Shown here in pieces: positions 43,837 through 51,898 of a stretch of DNA of 64,000 bases (positions are counted from its first letter, which is position 1; each line of letters begins with the position of its first letter). Source of the stretch: Geobacillus genomosp. 3 (GTDB taxonomy: Bacteria > Bacillota > Bacilli > Bacillales > Anoxybacillaceae). The position numbers and the translations under genes are program-made. The DNA lies in contig NC_022080.4 in assembly GCF_000445995.2 (NCBI RefSeq), positions 2,940,001 to 3,004,000 on the forward strand, read 5' to 3'. The notes beneath the pieces are model-generated. The model was not told the DNA's origin and ran no database searches. It was given only the letters and a program-made list of their open reading frames with translations.

Positions 43837-43870
43837 ATCTTTACATTATCCATAAAGGGGGAAGAAAAGG

Positions 43871-44701
43871 ATGAAACGGATGCTAATCAGCGGTCTTGCA
43901 GCTGCCTTGCTTGTGCTGCCGGGATGGGCGGTCGCTGAAGTCAAGGGGAAACAGCAATCCAAACCAAAATGGGCCGATAAAAACAAAGACGGCATCCCGG
44001 ACGATTGGGAGCTGAAATACAAACTCGGCCTAGGGAAAAACGTCGCCAACCAAGACAATGACCGCGACGGCTTAACCAATCGGGTCGAGTACAACCTCCG
44101 TCTAAATCCAACGAAAAACGACACAGACAAAGATAAAATCTTGGACGGAGACGAAGATACCGACCGCGACGGGCTGACAAACAGCGCTGAAGTGGCGCTT
44201 GGCACCAAGCCCGAAGATGCCGACAGCGATAACGACCGCGTCAAAGACGGAGCCGAAAAGCAAGGAAAAACAAAGCTGGCTAATGTCATCTCTATGCTCG
44301 AGCTGCAAATCAAAACGCCGGCCCATCAAACAATCAAAATCGGCTACCATTGGGCAAACCGCCATTCCCATTTGCTCATCAAAGACCCGACCCGTCAAGT
44401 GACGAAAGACGCTGTCCAATCGCTCATTAACGATTTGCAAGCGTCACCGTCATGGTCAAACGATGAAATTATCGCCAAGATCCAAACCCTGTTTTCTCTT
44501 GACATCCCGTTCCGCCTTGAACTCGAGTGGAAATACGGAAGCGGCCGGGCGCGGAAACTTTCCGTCAAGCAAGTCCAAGGCAACATAGAAAACACCGGGC
44601 AACTTGGCGATCACGAAAACGATGACGACCAAGGCCATAACGACAATGGCGGGAACATAGGCGGCGATGATGATCATAATGATGACGATCGCGATGAATA
44701 A
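43871..44701 (+). CDS. Secreted calcium-binding protein with thrombospondin type 3-like repeats
   Basis: 276 aa. A signal peptide (MKRMLISGLAAALLVLPGWAVA) is followed by about five Asp-rich repeats of the DxDxDG kind (DKNKDGIPDDWE, DNDRDGLTN, DTDKDKILDG, DTDRDGLTN, DSDNDRVKDG), as in thrombospondin type 3 and related calcium-binding repeats. Residues about 140-235 form an unrecognised domain, and the tail is very rich in Asp, His, Asn and Gly. No LPXTG or lipobox is seen, so it is probably released or matrix-bound. It stands alone behind a c-di-GMP riboswitch, suggesting a role in surface attachment or biofilm matrix. Confidence 0.82.
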   Translation: MKRMLISGLAAALLVLPGWAVAEVKGKQQSKPKWADKNKDGIPDDWELKYKLGLGKNVANQDNDRDGLTNRVEYNLRLNPTKNDTDKDKILDGDEDTDRDGLTNSAEVALGTKPEDADSDNDRVKDGAEKQGKTKLANVISMLELQIKTPAHQTIKIGYHWANRHSHLLIKDPTRQVTKDAVQSLINDLQASPSWSNDEIIAKIQTLFSLDIPFRLELEWKYGSGRARKLSVKQVQGNIENTGQLGDHENDDDQGHNDNGGNIGGDDDHNDDDRDE

Positions 44702-44720
44702 TCTCCCTTGAGCAAACAAA

Positions 44721-44771
44721 CAGCTGCCCCCACTAGCCGGGAACCCGGCTAATGAGAGCAGCTTTATTTTA
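44721..44771 (+). terminator. Terminator of the secreted-protein gene
   Basis: AGCTGC (44722-44727) pairs with GCAGCT (44758-44763), enclosing an inner TAGCCGGG/CCCGGCTA stem; TTTATTTT follows. Confidence 0.88.
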
Positions 44772-44884
44772 ATTGGGGCTTCCCGCCGCCTATTTCCTGA
44801 CTCCCGTTGCCGCGACGCCCCAGGGAATGGCCCATGTGTTTCCTATGGCGCTGCCGAAAGCTGCCGGCGCCTCCCATCGCCCGT

Positions 44885-45148
44885 TTATTTCCATCGTTTA
44901 TTGGGGACAATATCCCGCATCCAAAACCACATATCATCAACCTTGCTGAACAAGGAAACCGGACAATGCAAGGTAAGGCATCGAAAGTAATCTGCCCGTT
45001 CGATGACCAAGTTCCAACTATCGTTGTGCAAAACGTTTCTCATCTCTTCTTCGTCTATTGGCACCCCTGCAGCAGCGCATTTCGGGCAAATCTCCTTGTT
45101 CTCAATGAGATCTCGCCAATTTGGAGGCAAACTGCAACACCCGGCCAT
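44885..45148 (-). CDS. Short CopZ-type iron-sulfur metallochaperone-like protein
   Basis: 87 aa with seven cysteines: CC near the N-terminus, CPKC, and Y-F-R-C...HCPV. The spacing resembles the N-terminal zinc/[2Fe-2S] domain of CopZ-type proteins (CPxC ... YxC-x4-C). Homologues I know of are longer and end with a further domain, so this copy may be truncated; the last 15 residues have no family resemblance. GGAGTGAGG precedes the ATG. It ends the mercury gene cluster, 38 nt after the broken glutaredoxin-like gene. Confidence 0.6.
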   Translation of the reverse strand: MAGCCSLPPNWRDLIENKEICPKCAAAGVPIDEEEMRNVLHNDSWNLVIERADYFRCLTLHCPVSLFSKVDDMWFWMRDIVPNKRWK

Positions 45149-45186
45149 ACCTCACTCCTCCATGCTTCCACATCTTTATGTGATCC

Positions 45187-45554
45187 TCAGTCTGCCTGAA
45201 GCGCCTTTTCCACTTTGCTCCGATTCCAACCAACCATCACTTCGTTTCCGATGATGATCACCGGGGTCGTGACCGCCCCTGAAATCCGGATCATTTCATC
45301 CATGGCCTGCGGATCAGAAAGGACGTCAATTTCTTCACATTCGATCCCCCGGTCCCGGAAAAACTGTACAGCTCCTTTGCATGAGGCGCTGGTTTCTCGT
45401 CATCGATGTTGACTGTGTTTCCCTCGATATCTTTCACACGAATGTGGATGGCATCCCCTTCTTTTGCCGCCTTGTTTCCCCCCAACCATCCTACCGCCAA
45501 AACTGCCATGAGAAGGAAAGCCCCGGCAAACCAATAATATCGCGTATTTCGCAT
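45187..45554 (-). pseudogene. Membrane-anchored glutaredoxin-like gene, frameshifted
   Basis: The frame from the ATG at 45554 (GGAAGGGGGGG upstream) gives a signal anchor (RNTRYYWFAGAFLLMAVLAV) and a short domain ending NTVNIDDEKPA near 45390. The glutaredoxin part continues in the next frame: TSASCKGAVQFFRDRGIECE, then DVLSDPQAMDEMIRISGAVT, TPVIIIGNEVMVGWNRSK, stopping at 45187. The first beta strand expected before the redox cysteine is missing, so a small deletion with a frameshift near 45380-45395 is the simplest reading. In the first frame, translation runs on into unrelated sequence to 45291. Confidence 0.7.
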
Positions 45555-45642
45555 TCCCGTTCCCCCCCTTCCATGTGGCCCGTTGTTCTGCCTCTCTCCA
45601 GGAGGCCGGTGATTTAAGGGGAAATACTGGCCTCCAACAGTT

Positions 45643-45661
45643 TTTCTCAAATTGAGAAAAC
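45643..45661. repeat. Palindrome TTTCTCAAATTGAGAAA, left copy
   Basis: A near-perfect 19-bp inverted repeat in the gap between merR and the glutaredoxin-like gene. A very similar palindrome lies at 48614-48632, so the pair brackets merE-merA-merR. It may be an operator or an end of a mobile element. The rest of the 45555-45793 gap shows a CCGCTTC/GAAGCGG stem (45743-45771) without T-tract. Confidence 0.6.
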
Positions 45662-45793
45662 TTGCAACGTCATCGTTTCATTCCTTGTGATTTCTCACAA
45701 TTCGAGCGAATCTGCCGTTTTTCACCAGACTTCTAGAGTTATCCGCTTCTGTCGCTTAGTTGTCGAAGCGGCCCCGCGTCTTTTCGCGAAAAT

Positions 45794-46213
45794 CTATTTT
45801 TCTTGCCCATATGCCCCTTCGAGCAATAAGTCAATAATCGGGCAGTTGTAGAGATTCTCCTCATGGGGGCAACATGCCTTCAGCTCAAGGAGCATCGCCT
45901 CCATTTTCATTAAGTCCTGAATCTTCTCCTTGATCTCCTTGATTTTCTGCTCGACAAATTGGTACATATCTTTGCATCGATCGCGATCCCGATCGACAAC
46001 GCCAAGCAGTTTATCAATCTCTGCCAAGGTGAACCCGAGCGCTTGCAACCGCTTAATAAACTGGATGCGCCTGACGGTTTCCTCCGTATACAGACGGTAT
46101 CCGCCTTCCGTCCGCTCGGTTTCGGGAATGAGCCCCTTCCGTTCGTAGTACCGAATGGTTTCTTTATTGACATGGCATTTTTCTGCCAGCTCCCCGATGC
46201 GGTAATGTTTCAC
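45794..46213 (-). CDS. merR: Mercury-responsive regulator MerR
   Basis: MerR activator/repressor, 139 aa. The N-terminal winged helix (YRIGELAEKCHVNKETIRYYERKGLIP) and dimerisation helix are followed by the Hg(II) site. Cys80, Cys115 and Cys124 align with Cys79, Cys114 and Cys123 of the Bacillus megaterium MerR, and Cys114 adds a vicinal pair. The start is GTG at 46213 behind GAGGTGG. It lies downstream of merA and has its own MerR-type operator, so it is likely autoregulated. Confidence 0.93.
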   Translation of the reverse strand: MKHYRIGELAEKCHVNKETIRYYERKGLIPETERTEGGYRLYTEETVRRIQFIKRLQALGFTLAEIDKLLGVVDRDRDRCKDMYQFVEQKIKEIKEKIQDLMKMEAMLLELKACCPHEENLYNCPIIDLLLEGAYGQEK

Positions 46214-46241
46214 ATAACCACCTCACCCAAAAGGATCCACC

Positions 46242-46263
46242 GTGCACGATCGTACACGGTCAA
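46242..46263 (-). promoter_or_regulatory. MerR operator before merR
   Basis: On the minus strand TTGACC (46258-46263) is followed by a 19-bp spacer holding the palindrome GTGTACGATCGTGCAC (46242-46257, one mismatch) and then GGATCC in the -10 place. Long spacers with a central dyad are the mark of MerR promoters; the -10 is poor. Confidence 0.7.
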
Positions 46264-46409
46264 GGAAATAGGAACGTTGCGCCGACATTTCGTTATGAAT
46301 CGGGAAGCGCCCGGCCAAACGGATCGCTTCTTATTCCGCTTCATTGCAACCGCAATGAGTTTCAGCCCCTTCATAACGGTCCGCGAAGCGGCGGCCCCAT
46401 TCGAAGGCC

Positions 46410-48050
46410 TCATCCCGCGCAGCACGATAACTTCGAAACATCTTGGTCAAACGTCAGCGCCGCTAATTTCAGCCCCTCCGCCATCGTTAAATACGGAGCC
46501 AACGTGCTGCGAAGATCGTCAATCGTTAATCCGAACTGAATCGCCAACGTGGCGGCATAAATGACATCACCGGCATTGTCTGCCACAACATGGGCGCCTA
46601 ACAGCTTGCCCGTGCGCGCCTCAGCCACGAGTTTAAACAGTCCTGTCGTATCCCGGTTGACGATCGCGCGCGGCACCGCCTCAAGCGGCAAGACAGACGT
46701 TTTCACGTCATACCCGTTTTCTTTCGCCTGTTGCTCAGTCAACCCGACGGTGGCGATGGCCGGATGGGTGAACGTCACCGCCGGAACAACGGCCGTATCC
46801 CAGCGCTTGTTCAATCCGCCGACGGCATTGGCTGCGGCAACGGCGCCTTGATAGGCTGCGACATAGACAAACTGCGGGCCAAGCGTGACATCGCCTGCCG
46901 CATAAATGTACGGGTTCGTCGTCCGCGCGTATTCGTCAATCAAAATCTCCCCGCGCGCCCCGACGTCCACACCGGCTGCCGGCAAGTTCAACGCGGCTGT
47001 ATTCGGCGTTCTCCCCGTCGCCACAAGCAGTTCGTCCGCTTCGATGACCCGGGTGCGCCCGTCTACGTTCACATATACGTTTTTCGTGTTTCCGTTTTGT
47101 TCGACCCGTTCAAACGAAGCGCCCGTGATGACGCGGATGCCTTGTTCCGCGAGCGCCTCTGCCACCGCTTCGGAAATTTCCGGGTCATACGCTTTCAAGA
47201 GGCGCGGGCTCCGCTGCATCAATGTCACCTCGGAGCCAAGATGGTGGAACAGCTGCCCCAACTCCATCCCGATGTAACCGGCGCCGATGACAGCAAGCCG
47301 CTTCGGCACCTTTTTCAGCTCAAGCAGCGTCGTGCTTGTCAAGTAATCGACATCATGGAGCCCCGGAATGTCCGGCACAGCCGGGGAAGCGCCCGTCGCA
47401 ATCAAAAACCGTTTCGCCGACAGCGTTTGGCCGTTGACGTCAATCGTTTGACGTCCGACGAATCGGGCTTCCCCTTGGATGAAATCGAACCCGTACTCCG
47501 CGATTAAATCCGCATACTTCGCTTGGCGAAGCTGTCCGACCAATTCATTTTTTTGCTTCACTAACGGCGCCAAGTCCACCGGACCGGCAAAGGTGTGCAG
47601 GCCGAGAAACGGGTGATTGCGCGCCAACGCATTGATTTCCCCAGCCCGAAGCAACGTCTTTGACGGCACGCAGCCGATATTGACGCACGTCCCCCCGACC
47701 GTGCCGCGTTCGACCATGGCTACTTTCGCCCCGTATTTCACCGCTTCGATCGCCGAGGAAAACGCGGCCCCGCCGGAACCGATGACGATGTAATCATACT
47801 CTCCCCCGCCATCGAAGGAAGGGGTGGCTGGCACGGTGATCTCCTCGATATCCCCCGGCTCGTAATGAGCGTTTCGGACCGCTTGTTTCGCCAGGCCAAT
47901 CTCCGTGCCATCAGGAAGCGCGAATACCGCTTCACCGCGCCGGAAGCTGACGTCAATCTGCTTGGCCCCGATCGCCTCCAGCGCTGCAGTGACATGTTGT
48001 TCACAACCGGTGCATGTCATGCCTTGCACATTCATTCGGTACGTTTTCAT
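46410..48050 (-). CDS. merA: Mercuric reductase MerA
   Basis: NADPH:Hg(II) reductase that turns ionic mercury into volatile Hg(0). 546 aa: one N-terminal heavy-metal domain ([14 protein letters not shown]), then the flavin disulfide reductase core with [10 protein letters not shown], redox pair [18 protein letters not shown] for NADPH and YAAGDV for FAD, and the C-terminal vicinal cysteines (KLSCCAG) that hand Hg(II) to the active site. I use the ATG at 48050 behind AAGGAG; GTG codons at 48056 and 48062 are closer to it. It follows merE and precedes merR. Confidence 0.96.
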   Translation of the reverse strand: MKTYRMNVQGMTCTGCEQHVTAALEAIGAKQIDVSFRRGEAVFALPDGTEIGLAKQAVRNAHYEPGDIEEITVPATPSFDGGGEYDYIVIGSGGAAFSSAIEAVKYGAKVAMVERGTVGGTCVNIGCVPSKTLLRAGEINALARNHPFLGLHTFAGPVDLAPLVKQKNELVGQLRQAKYADLIAEYGFDFIQGEARFVGRQTIDVNGQTLSAKRFLIATGASPAVPDIPGLHDVDYLTSTTLLELKKVPKRLAVIGAGYIGMELGQLFHHLGSEVTLMQRSPRLLKAYDPEISEAVAEALAEQGIRVITGASFERVEQNGNTKNVYVNVDGRTRVIEADELLVATGRTPNTAALNLPAAGVDVGARGEILIDEYARTTNPYIYAAGDVTLGPQFVYVAAYQGAVAAANAVGGLNKRWDTAVVPAVTFTHPAIATVGLTEQQAKENGYDVKTSVLPLEAVPRAIVNRDTTGLFKLVAEARTGKLLGAHVVADNAGDVIYAATLAIQFGLTIDDLRSTLAPYLTMAEGLKLAALTFDQDVSKLSCCAG

Positions 48051-48132
48051 GGTCACAAACACTCCTTAATGAAAAGTGGTCTTTCCTAGTTTTGAGCAAA
48101 AAGGCGGCTCCTACCACAAAAAAACACGAACG

Positions 48133-48408
48133 TCACTCCTGCCTGAACGGAGCACAGCACGCCTCATCGCCGTTTCCCGTTTTCCCCGGGGAGCAGCCGG
48201 CCGTTTCGCCTGACGGTTTTGGCTTTCGCCTGTAAAATATCATTGTCAGTGAAACGAAACATAACACCGCCAAAAGACCAACAGCAAGACTTTGGTGCCG
48301 GGTCAAATACGCACCGGCCGATGTTCCGGCCAACAGCGGCAGAACAAGCACCAAATGGCACGGGCAGCTGAGCAGCGCCAGCACCGCCCAAAACGATGGT
48401 TTGACCAT
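48133..48408 (-). CDS. merE: Mercury transporter MerE-like
   Basis: 91 aa, two membrane helices. The segment LLSCPCHLVLVLPLLAGTSAGAYL closely resembles the vicinal-cysteine helix of MerE (LTCPCHLPILAIVLAGTTAGAF), split here as SCPCHL and LAGTSAGAY. It would bring Hg(II) across the membrane to MerA. The C-terminal tail adds C...EACC, possible metal-relay cysteines not seen in typical MerE. First gene behind the mer promoter; GGAGGGAG lies upstream. Confidence 0.8.
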   Translation of the reverse strand: MVKPSFWAVLALLSCPCHLVLVLPLLAGTSAGAYLTRHQSLAVGLLAVLCFVSLTMIFYRRKPKPSGETAGCSPGKTGNGDEACCAPFRQE

Positions 48409-48461
48409 TTCGTCCGTTCTCCCTCCTCACCATGACGAAACGTTTCTCCTCGTTGTTTCCC

Positions 48462-48493
48462 ATTATAAACGGTGTACTAAGGTACAAGGTCAA
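48462..48493 (-). promoter_or_regulatory. MerR-controlled mer promoter and operator
   Basis: Minus-strand TTGACC (48488-48493) and TATAAT (48462-48467) are 20 bp apart. The dyad TGTACCTTAGTACA (48473-48486) sits between the boxes, as in MerR-activated promoters, where the long spacer is corrected by DNA distortion. Confidence 0.85.
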
Positions 48494-48613
48494 GAGAAAT
48501 GACGTGTAGACCGGCTGTGAAGTCGAGAACCGAAGAAAAAGACAAGGCATTTTTAATGGCCGCGCCCCCGCCCGGAAGACTGTTAATTTCATGAGAGTCC
48601 TGCCCAAAACGTG

Positions 48614-48632
48614 CTTTTCTCAAGTTGAGAAG
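48614..48632. repeat. Palindrome CTTTTCTCAAGTTGAGAAG, right copy
   Basis: Partner of the palindrome at 45643-45661 (core TTCTCAA-N-TTGAGAA). A nearby GTTGGAGG and a TCACCGGC block occur near both copies as well. The gap 48409-48790 otherwise contains the mer promoter and the terminator of the M23 peptidase gene. Confidence 0.6.
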
Positions 48633-48722
48633 CCTGTTAAAATCCGATTTTTTATGGCGGCTGCCAATACTTGTTGGAGGAAAATGGCCGTGTTTCACCG
48701 GCAGTCGACACGAACGAATGAC

Positions 48723-48770
48723 AAAAAAAATACGCAGCTTGTCCGCCCTATAGACAGACAAGTTGCGTAT
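48723..48770 (-). terminator. Terminator of the M23 peptidase gene
   Basis: ATACGCAGCTTGTC (48730-48743) and GACAAGTTGCGTAT (48757-48770) pair with one mismatch; eight T follow on the minus strand. 20 nt past the gene. Confidence 0.92.
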
Positions 48771-48790
48771 AGGAGAATTTCTTTCTTAAT

Positions 48791-50074
48791 TTAGAAAGCG
48801 ATGTAACCGCGCGGATCGACCGCATTCGTTTTTCCTACGTTCCAGCCGCCGCGGTGCAATTCAAAGTGAAGGTGCGGGCCGAACGAATGGCCGGTATTGC
48901 CCATGTAGCCGATCACCTGGCCTTTGCGGACGCGCTGTCCTTCCCCGGCCAGGCGCGCCTCGAGATGGGCGTAGACGGTTGTGTACGTTTGTCCGTTGAT
49001 GACATGGCTGACAAAAATGACGTTGCCATAGCTGCTAGAATAGTAGGATCGGAACACAACCCCATCGGCGGCCGCGACAACCGGAACGACCGGGGCGCGC
49101 TTGCCGATGTCAACCCCTGGGTGAAAATCGGTGCCGCCAAACCGGTAGCCAAAGCCGGATGTGATCGGCCCGTTGGCCGGACGGGTGAAAGCGCCGCTCG
49201 ACACAGGCGGGGTGCTGCCACCAGATGGCGTTCCGCTATTCGGTTGCGAATATGTACGTCCACCTTGCCGGGCGGCTTCCGCCTCCGCCCGTTTTTGCCG
49301 CTCGAGTTCGGCAAGCTGCTGCTTAACAGCCGCTTCTTGCTTCGCGATCAATTCTTTTTCCTCTTCAAGCGCCATTTTATGGTCATGCTCTTCCTGTTCT
49401 TTTCGTTTCAAATCAGCCATGAGACGGTTTTTCTGTTCCAGCTGGGCGGCAAGCTCGGCTTGCAGCTGCTTCAATTCTTGCAAGTCCGCTTGCAGCTTGT
49501 TCCGTTTTTCGGTCAGTTCGGTTTCTTTTTTCTCTTTCAGCGCCTTGTCCGCTTCCTGCTCGCGGATGATTTGCTGGTCGGCTTCCATAATCGTGGTGAC
49601 GGCGCTCATCCGGTCGATAAAGTCGCTGAAGCTTTGGGCGCCAAGCAGCACTTCCAAATAGCTGACCGCCCCGCCGCTTTCCTGAAGCGAACGCATCCGC
49701 GCTTTTAAAATTTCGTTTCGCTTTTCAATCCGTTCTTGGATTTCGGCAATCTCTTGTTTCAGCTTCTCAATCGCCCGTTCGGTTTCATCAATGTTTTTGC
49801 TGACGTTGCGGATTTTGCCGCTCGTTTCTTCAATGGCGGCGTTGAGTTTTTCAATGTCGTTGGCCACTTGAGTTTGCTGCGACCGAAGCGATTCGATCGT
49901 TTTTTGCGCCTCGTTGATCTTTTGCTCGACATCGGACCGCTTCGAGCGCAGCGAATTCACTTCATTCTGCTTTTGCTCAATCTCGCGCGTGCTGACAGCG
50001 TTCGCCGCCGGCGGGAGAATGCCCAGTCCGAGCGCCCCGGCAACGGCGAGCGCCAACATGCTTTTCTTTTTCAT
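48791..50074 (-). CDS. Secreted M23 peptidase with coiled coil (EnvC/PcsB-like)
   Basis: 427 aa: signal peptide with a cleavage site after PPAANA, a long coiled coil (residues about 30-265), a Ser/Thr/Pro/Gly-rich linker, and a C-terminal LytM/M23 zinc peptidase domain with HPGVD and HLHFELH ligands. Coiled-coil hydrolases of this type are switched on by FtsEX (EnvC in E. coli, PcsB and CwlO in Gram-positives). The gene directly follows ftsX, so it is very likely the FtsEX-controlled cell-wall hydrolase here. Confidence 0.92.
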   Translation of the reverse strand: MKKKSMLALAVAGALGLGILPPAANAVSTREIEQKQNEVNSLRSKRSDVEQKINEAQKTIESLRSQQTQVANDIEKLNAAIEETSGKIRNVSKNIDETERAIEKLKQEIAEIQERIEKRNEILKARMRSLQESGGAVSYLEVLLGAQSFSDFIDRMSAVTTIMEADQQIIREQEADKALKEKKETELTEKRNKLQADLQELKQLQAELAAQLEQKNRLMADLKRKEQEEHDHKMALEEEKELIAKQEAAVKQQLAELERQKRAEAEAARQGGRTYSQPNSGTPSGGSTPPVSSGAFTRPANGPITSGFGYRFGGTDFHPGVDIGKRAPVVPVVAAADGVVFRSYYSSSYGNVIFVSHVINGQTYTTVYAHLEARLAGEGQRVRKGQVIGYMGNTGHSFGPHLHFELHRGGWNVGKTNAVDPRGYIAF

Positions 50075-50106
50075 TGCCTATCCCCTCTCCCTATCAGTCT
50101 TTATTT

Positions 50107-51000
50107 CTACACTTTCAAAAACTTGCGCACGGACATAACGCTTCCCCAGACGCCGATTACCGCGCCAATGGCCAGCAACAAAACACTCAGCTGCCAAATG
50201 AATGGAGAAAACGGCAAAAGTTCAAAAAGCTGCAGTGAAAACTGTTGCTCATATAGGCGGTACACATTGTAATAGACGAGCGCCAGTACAGCGATCGGAA
50301 CGATAGAACCGAGCACCCCAAGCCATAGCCCTTCAAGGAAAAACGGCCAGCGGATGAAGCCGTTTGTCGCCCCGACGAGCCGCATGATTTCAATTTCGCG
50401 GCGGCGGGCGAAAATCGTGATTTTAATCGTGTTGGAAATTAAAAACATCGCCGTAAACAACAGGCCGAGAATGAGCACGAGCCCGACGTTGCGCATAACT
50501 TTCAGCGCATCAAACAGCTTTTCAATCGTCCCTTGGCCATAATTGACTTTATGGACAGACGGGAACGTTTCAATTCGCTTCGCAATTTTGACGGTATCTT
50601 GCGGATGAGCTGCCTTCACGACATACACATCGCTTAACGGGTTGTCCTGCTCAAACAGACGGAATGACGAGCCTTCCTCGCCCATGCTTTCAATCAACCG
50701 CTTCAGCTCTTCATCTTTTGATGAATAGCGGACTTCTTTCACATTCGGAATGGCTTCAATCCGCCCCCGCAGCGCTTCCTTGTCTTTGGCGTCAGCGGTC
50801 AAATCGATATGGACGCGAATTTCCACGTCATTTTCAACTTTTTTCGCAAAGTAGTTAATGTTGAACATGACGACAAAAAAGACACCGACAAGCAATAGCG
50901 TCACCGTGACGGCGCTCGCGGAGGCAAACGTCATCCAGCCGTTGCGGCCAAGGCTTTTGACACTCTCCCGAACGTGGCGCTTGAACGTGTTAAGCGTCAT
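50107..51000 (-). CDS. ftsX: Cell division ABC transporter permease FtsX
   Basis: 297 aa with four membrane helices, a large extracellular loop between helices 1 and 2 (residues about 50-170), and the FtsX/MacB-type C-terminal helices. It forms the FtsEX complex that transmits ATP-driven change to an outside hydrolase. The ATG at 51000 overlaps the ftsE stop by 11 nt. The open frame upstream lies inside ftsE. Confidence 0.94.
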   Translation of the reverse strand: MTLNTFKRHVRESVKSLGRNGWMTFASASAVTVTLLLVGVFFVVMFNINYFAKKVENDVEIRVHIDLTADAKDKEALRGRIEAIPNVKEVRYSSKDEELKRLIESMGEEGSSFRLFEQDNPLSDVYVVKAAHPQDTVKIAKRIETFPSVHKVNYGQGTIEKLFDALKVMRNVGLVLILGLLFTAMFLISNTIKITIFARRREIEIMRLVGATNGFIRWPFFLEGLWLGVLGSIVPIAVLALVYYNVYRLYEQQFSLQLFELLPFSPFIWQLSVLLLAIGAVIGVWGSVMSVRKFLKV

Positions 51001-51676
51001 AACCGTATTCTCCCTTCGCCTCGTCACGGACGATTTTCCCGTTTTCGATGGCGATGACGCGCCGACGGGTGGCGTTGACAATTTCCTTGTTGTGGGTGGC
51101 CATTACAATCGTCGTGCCCCGATCGTTGATTTTCCCAAATAGCTCCATAATATCCCATGACGTTTCTGGATCCAAATTTCCTGTCGGTTCATCGGCAATG
51201 ACGATTTTCGGGGAATTGACAATCGAGCGGGCGATCGAGACGCGCTGCTGTTCGCCCCCAGATAGCTCGTTCGGGTAAGAGCGGACTTTATGTTTGAGGC
51301 CGACGAGATCAAGGACTTCCATCACTTTTTTGCGGATCACTTTCGGCGATTCTTCAATGACTTCCAACGCAAACGCGACATTTTCGTAGACATTGAGCTT
51401 CGGAAGCAGCTTGAAATCTTGAAACACGACGCCGATGTTGCGGCGCAGCAACGGGACTTTGCTGTCTTTGATTTTGGCGAGGTTCACGCCGCTGACGATA
51501 ATTTTGCCGCTCGTCGGCTTTTCCTCGCGGTACATCATTTTAATGAACGTCGATTTGCCCGCTCCGCTGGGGCCAACGACATAGACAAATTCTCCCTGCT
51601 TAATCCGGACATTGACGCCGTTTAGCGCCACAACCCCATTTGGATATGTCTTGTACACATCCTGCATTTCAATCAT
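50990..51676 (-). CDS. ftsE: Cell division ATP-binding protein FtsE
   Basis: 228-aa ABC ATPase. Walker A GPSGAGKST, signature LSGGEQQR, Walker B IVIADEPTGNLD and the H-loop MATHNKE are all present. The start is the ATG at 51676 (MIEMQDVYKTYPNG, as in B. subtilis); ATG 51679 and GTG 51685 are alternatives. AGGTGA lies upstream, and a strong TATAAT -10 (51757-51762) suggests the promoter. Confidence 0.95.
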   Translation of the reverse strand: MIEMQDVYKTYPNGVVALNGVNVRIKQGEFVYVVGPSGAGKSTFIKMMYREEKPTSGKIIVSGVNLAKIKDSKVPLLRRNIGVVFQDFKLLPKLNVYENVAFALEVIEESPKVIRKKVMEVLDLVGLKHKVRSYPNELSGGEQQRVSIARSIVNSPKIVIADEPTGNLDPETSWDIMELFGKINDRGTTIVMATHNKEIVNATRRRVIAIENGKIVRDEAKGEYGYDA

Positions 51677-51845
51677 CATAATCACCTATTTTTCGACTCA
51701 CTTGCTGTCATTCCTCGAGCTGTTTCGAATGAATCATACAAAATTCCGCAAGGTTTATTATAGCACGATTTTCTGTTGTCGAATTTTACATTTATATTTC
51801 AAATAGGGGACAACAGTAAAACTAGGGGAAAAGACCTAACAAATG

Positions 51846-51885
51846 CAATAAAATACCGTCCAGTTCCTGAAACAAACTGGACGGT
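51846..51885 (-). terminator. Terminator of the cytochrome c gene
   Basis: ACCGTCCAGTT (51855-51865) and AACTGGACGGT (51875-51885) form a perfect 11-bp stem; ATTTTATT follows on the minus strand. Confidence 0.85.
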
Positions 51886-51898
51886 GCTTGTTCATGCA

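Noticed and set aside
43640..43855. Small plus-strand open frame of 71 codons
   Set aside because: It covers the c-di-GMP riboswitch and its leader; the conserved RNA elements explain the sequence better, and the frame has no family resemblance.
45630..48690. Sigma-54 (-24/-12) promoters near the mer palindromes
   Set aside because: TTGGCAG and CTGGCC boxes occur, but no TTGCA-type -12 element follows at the required distance.
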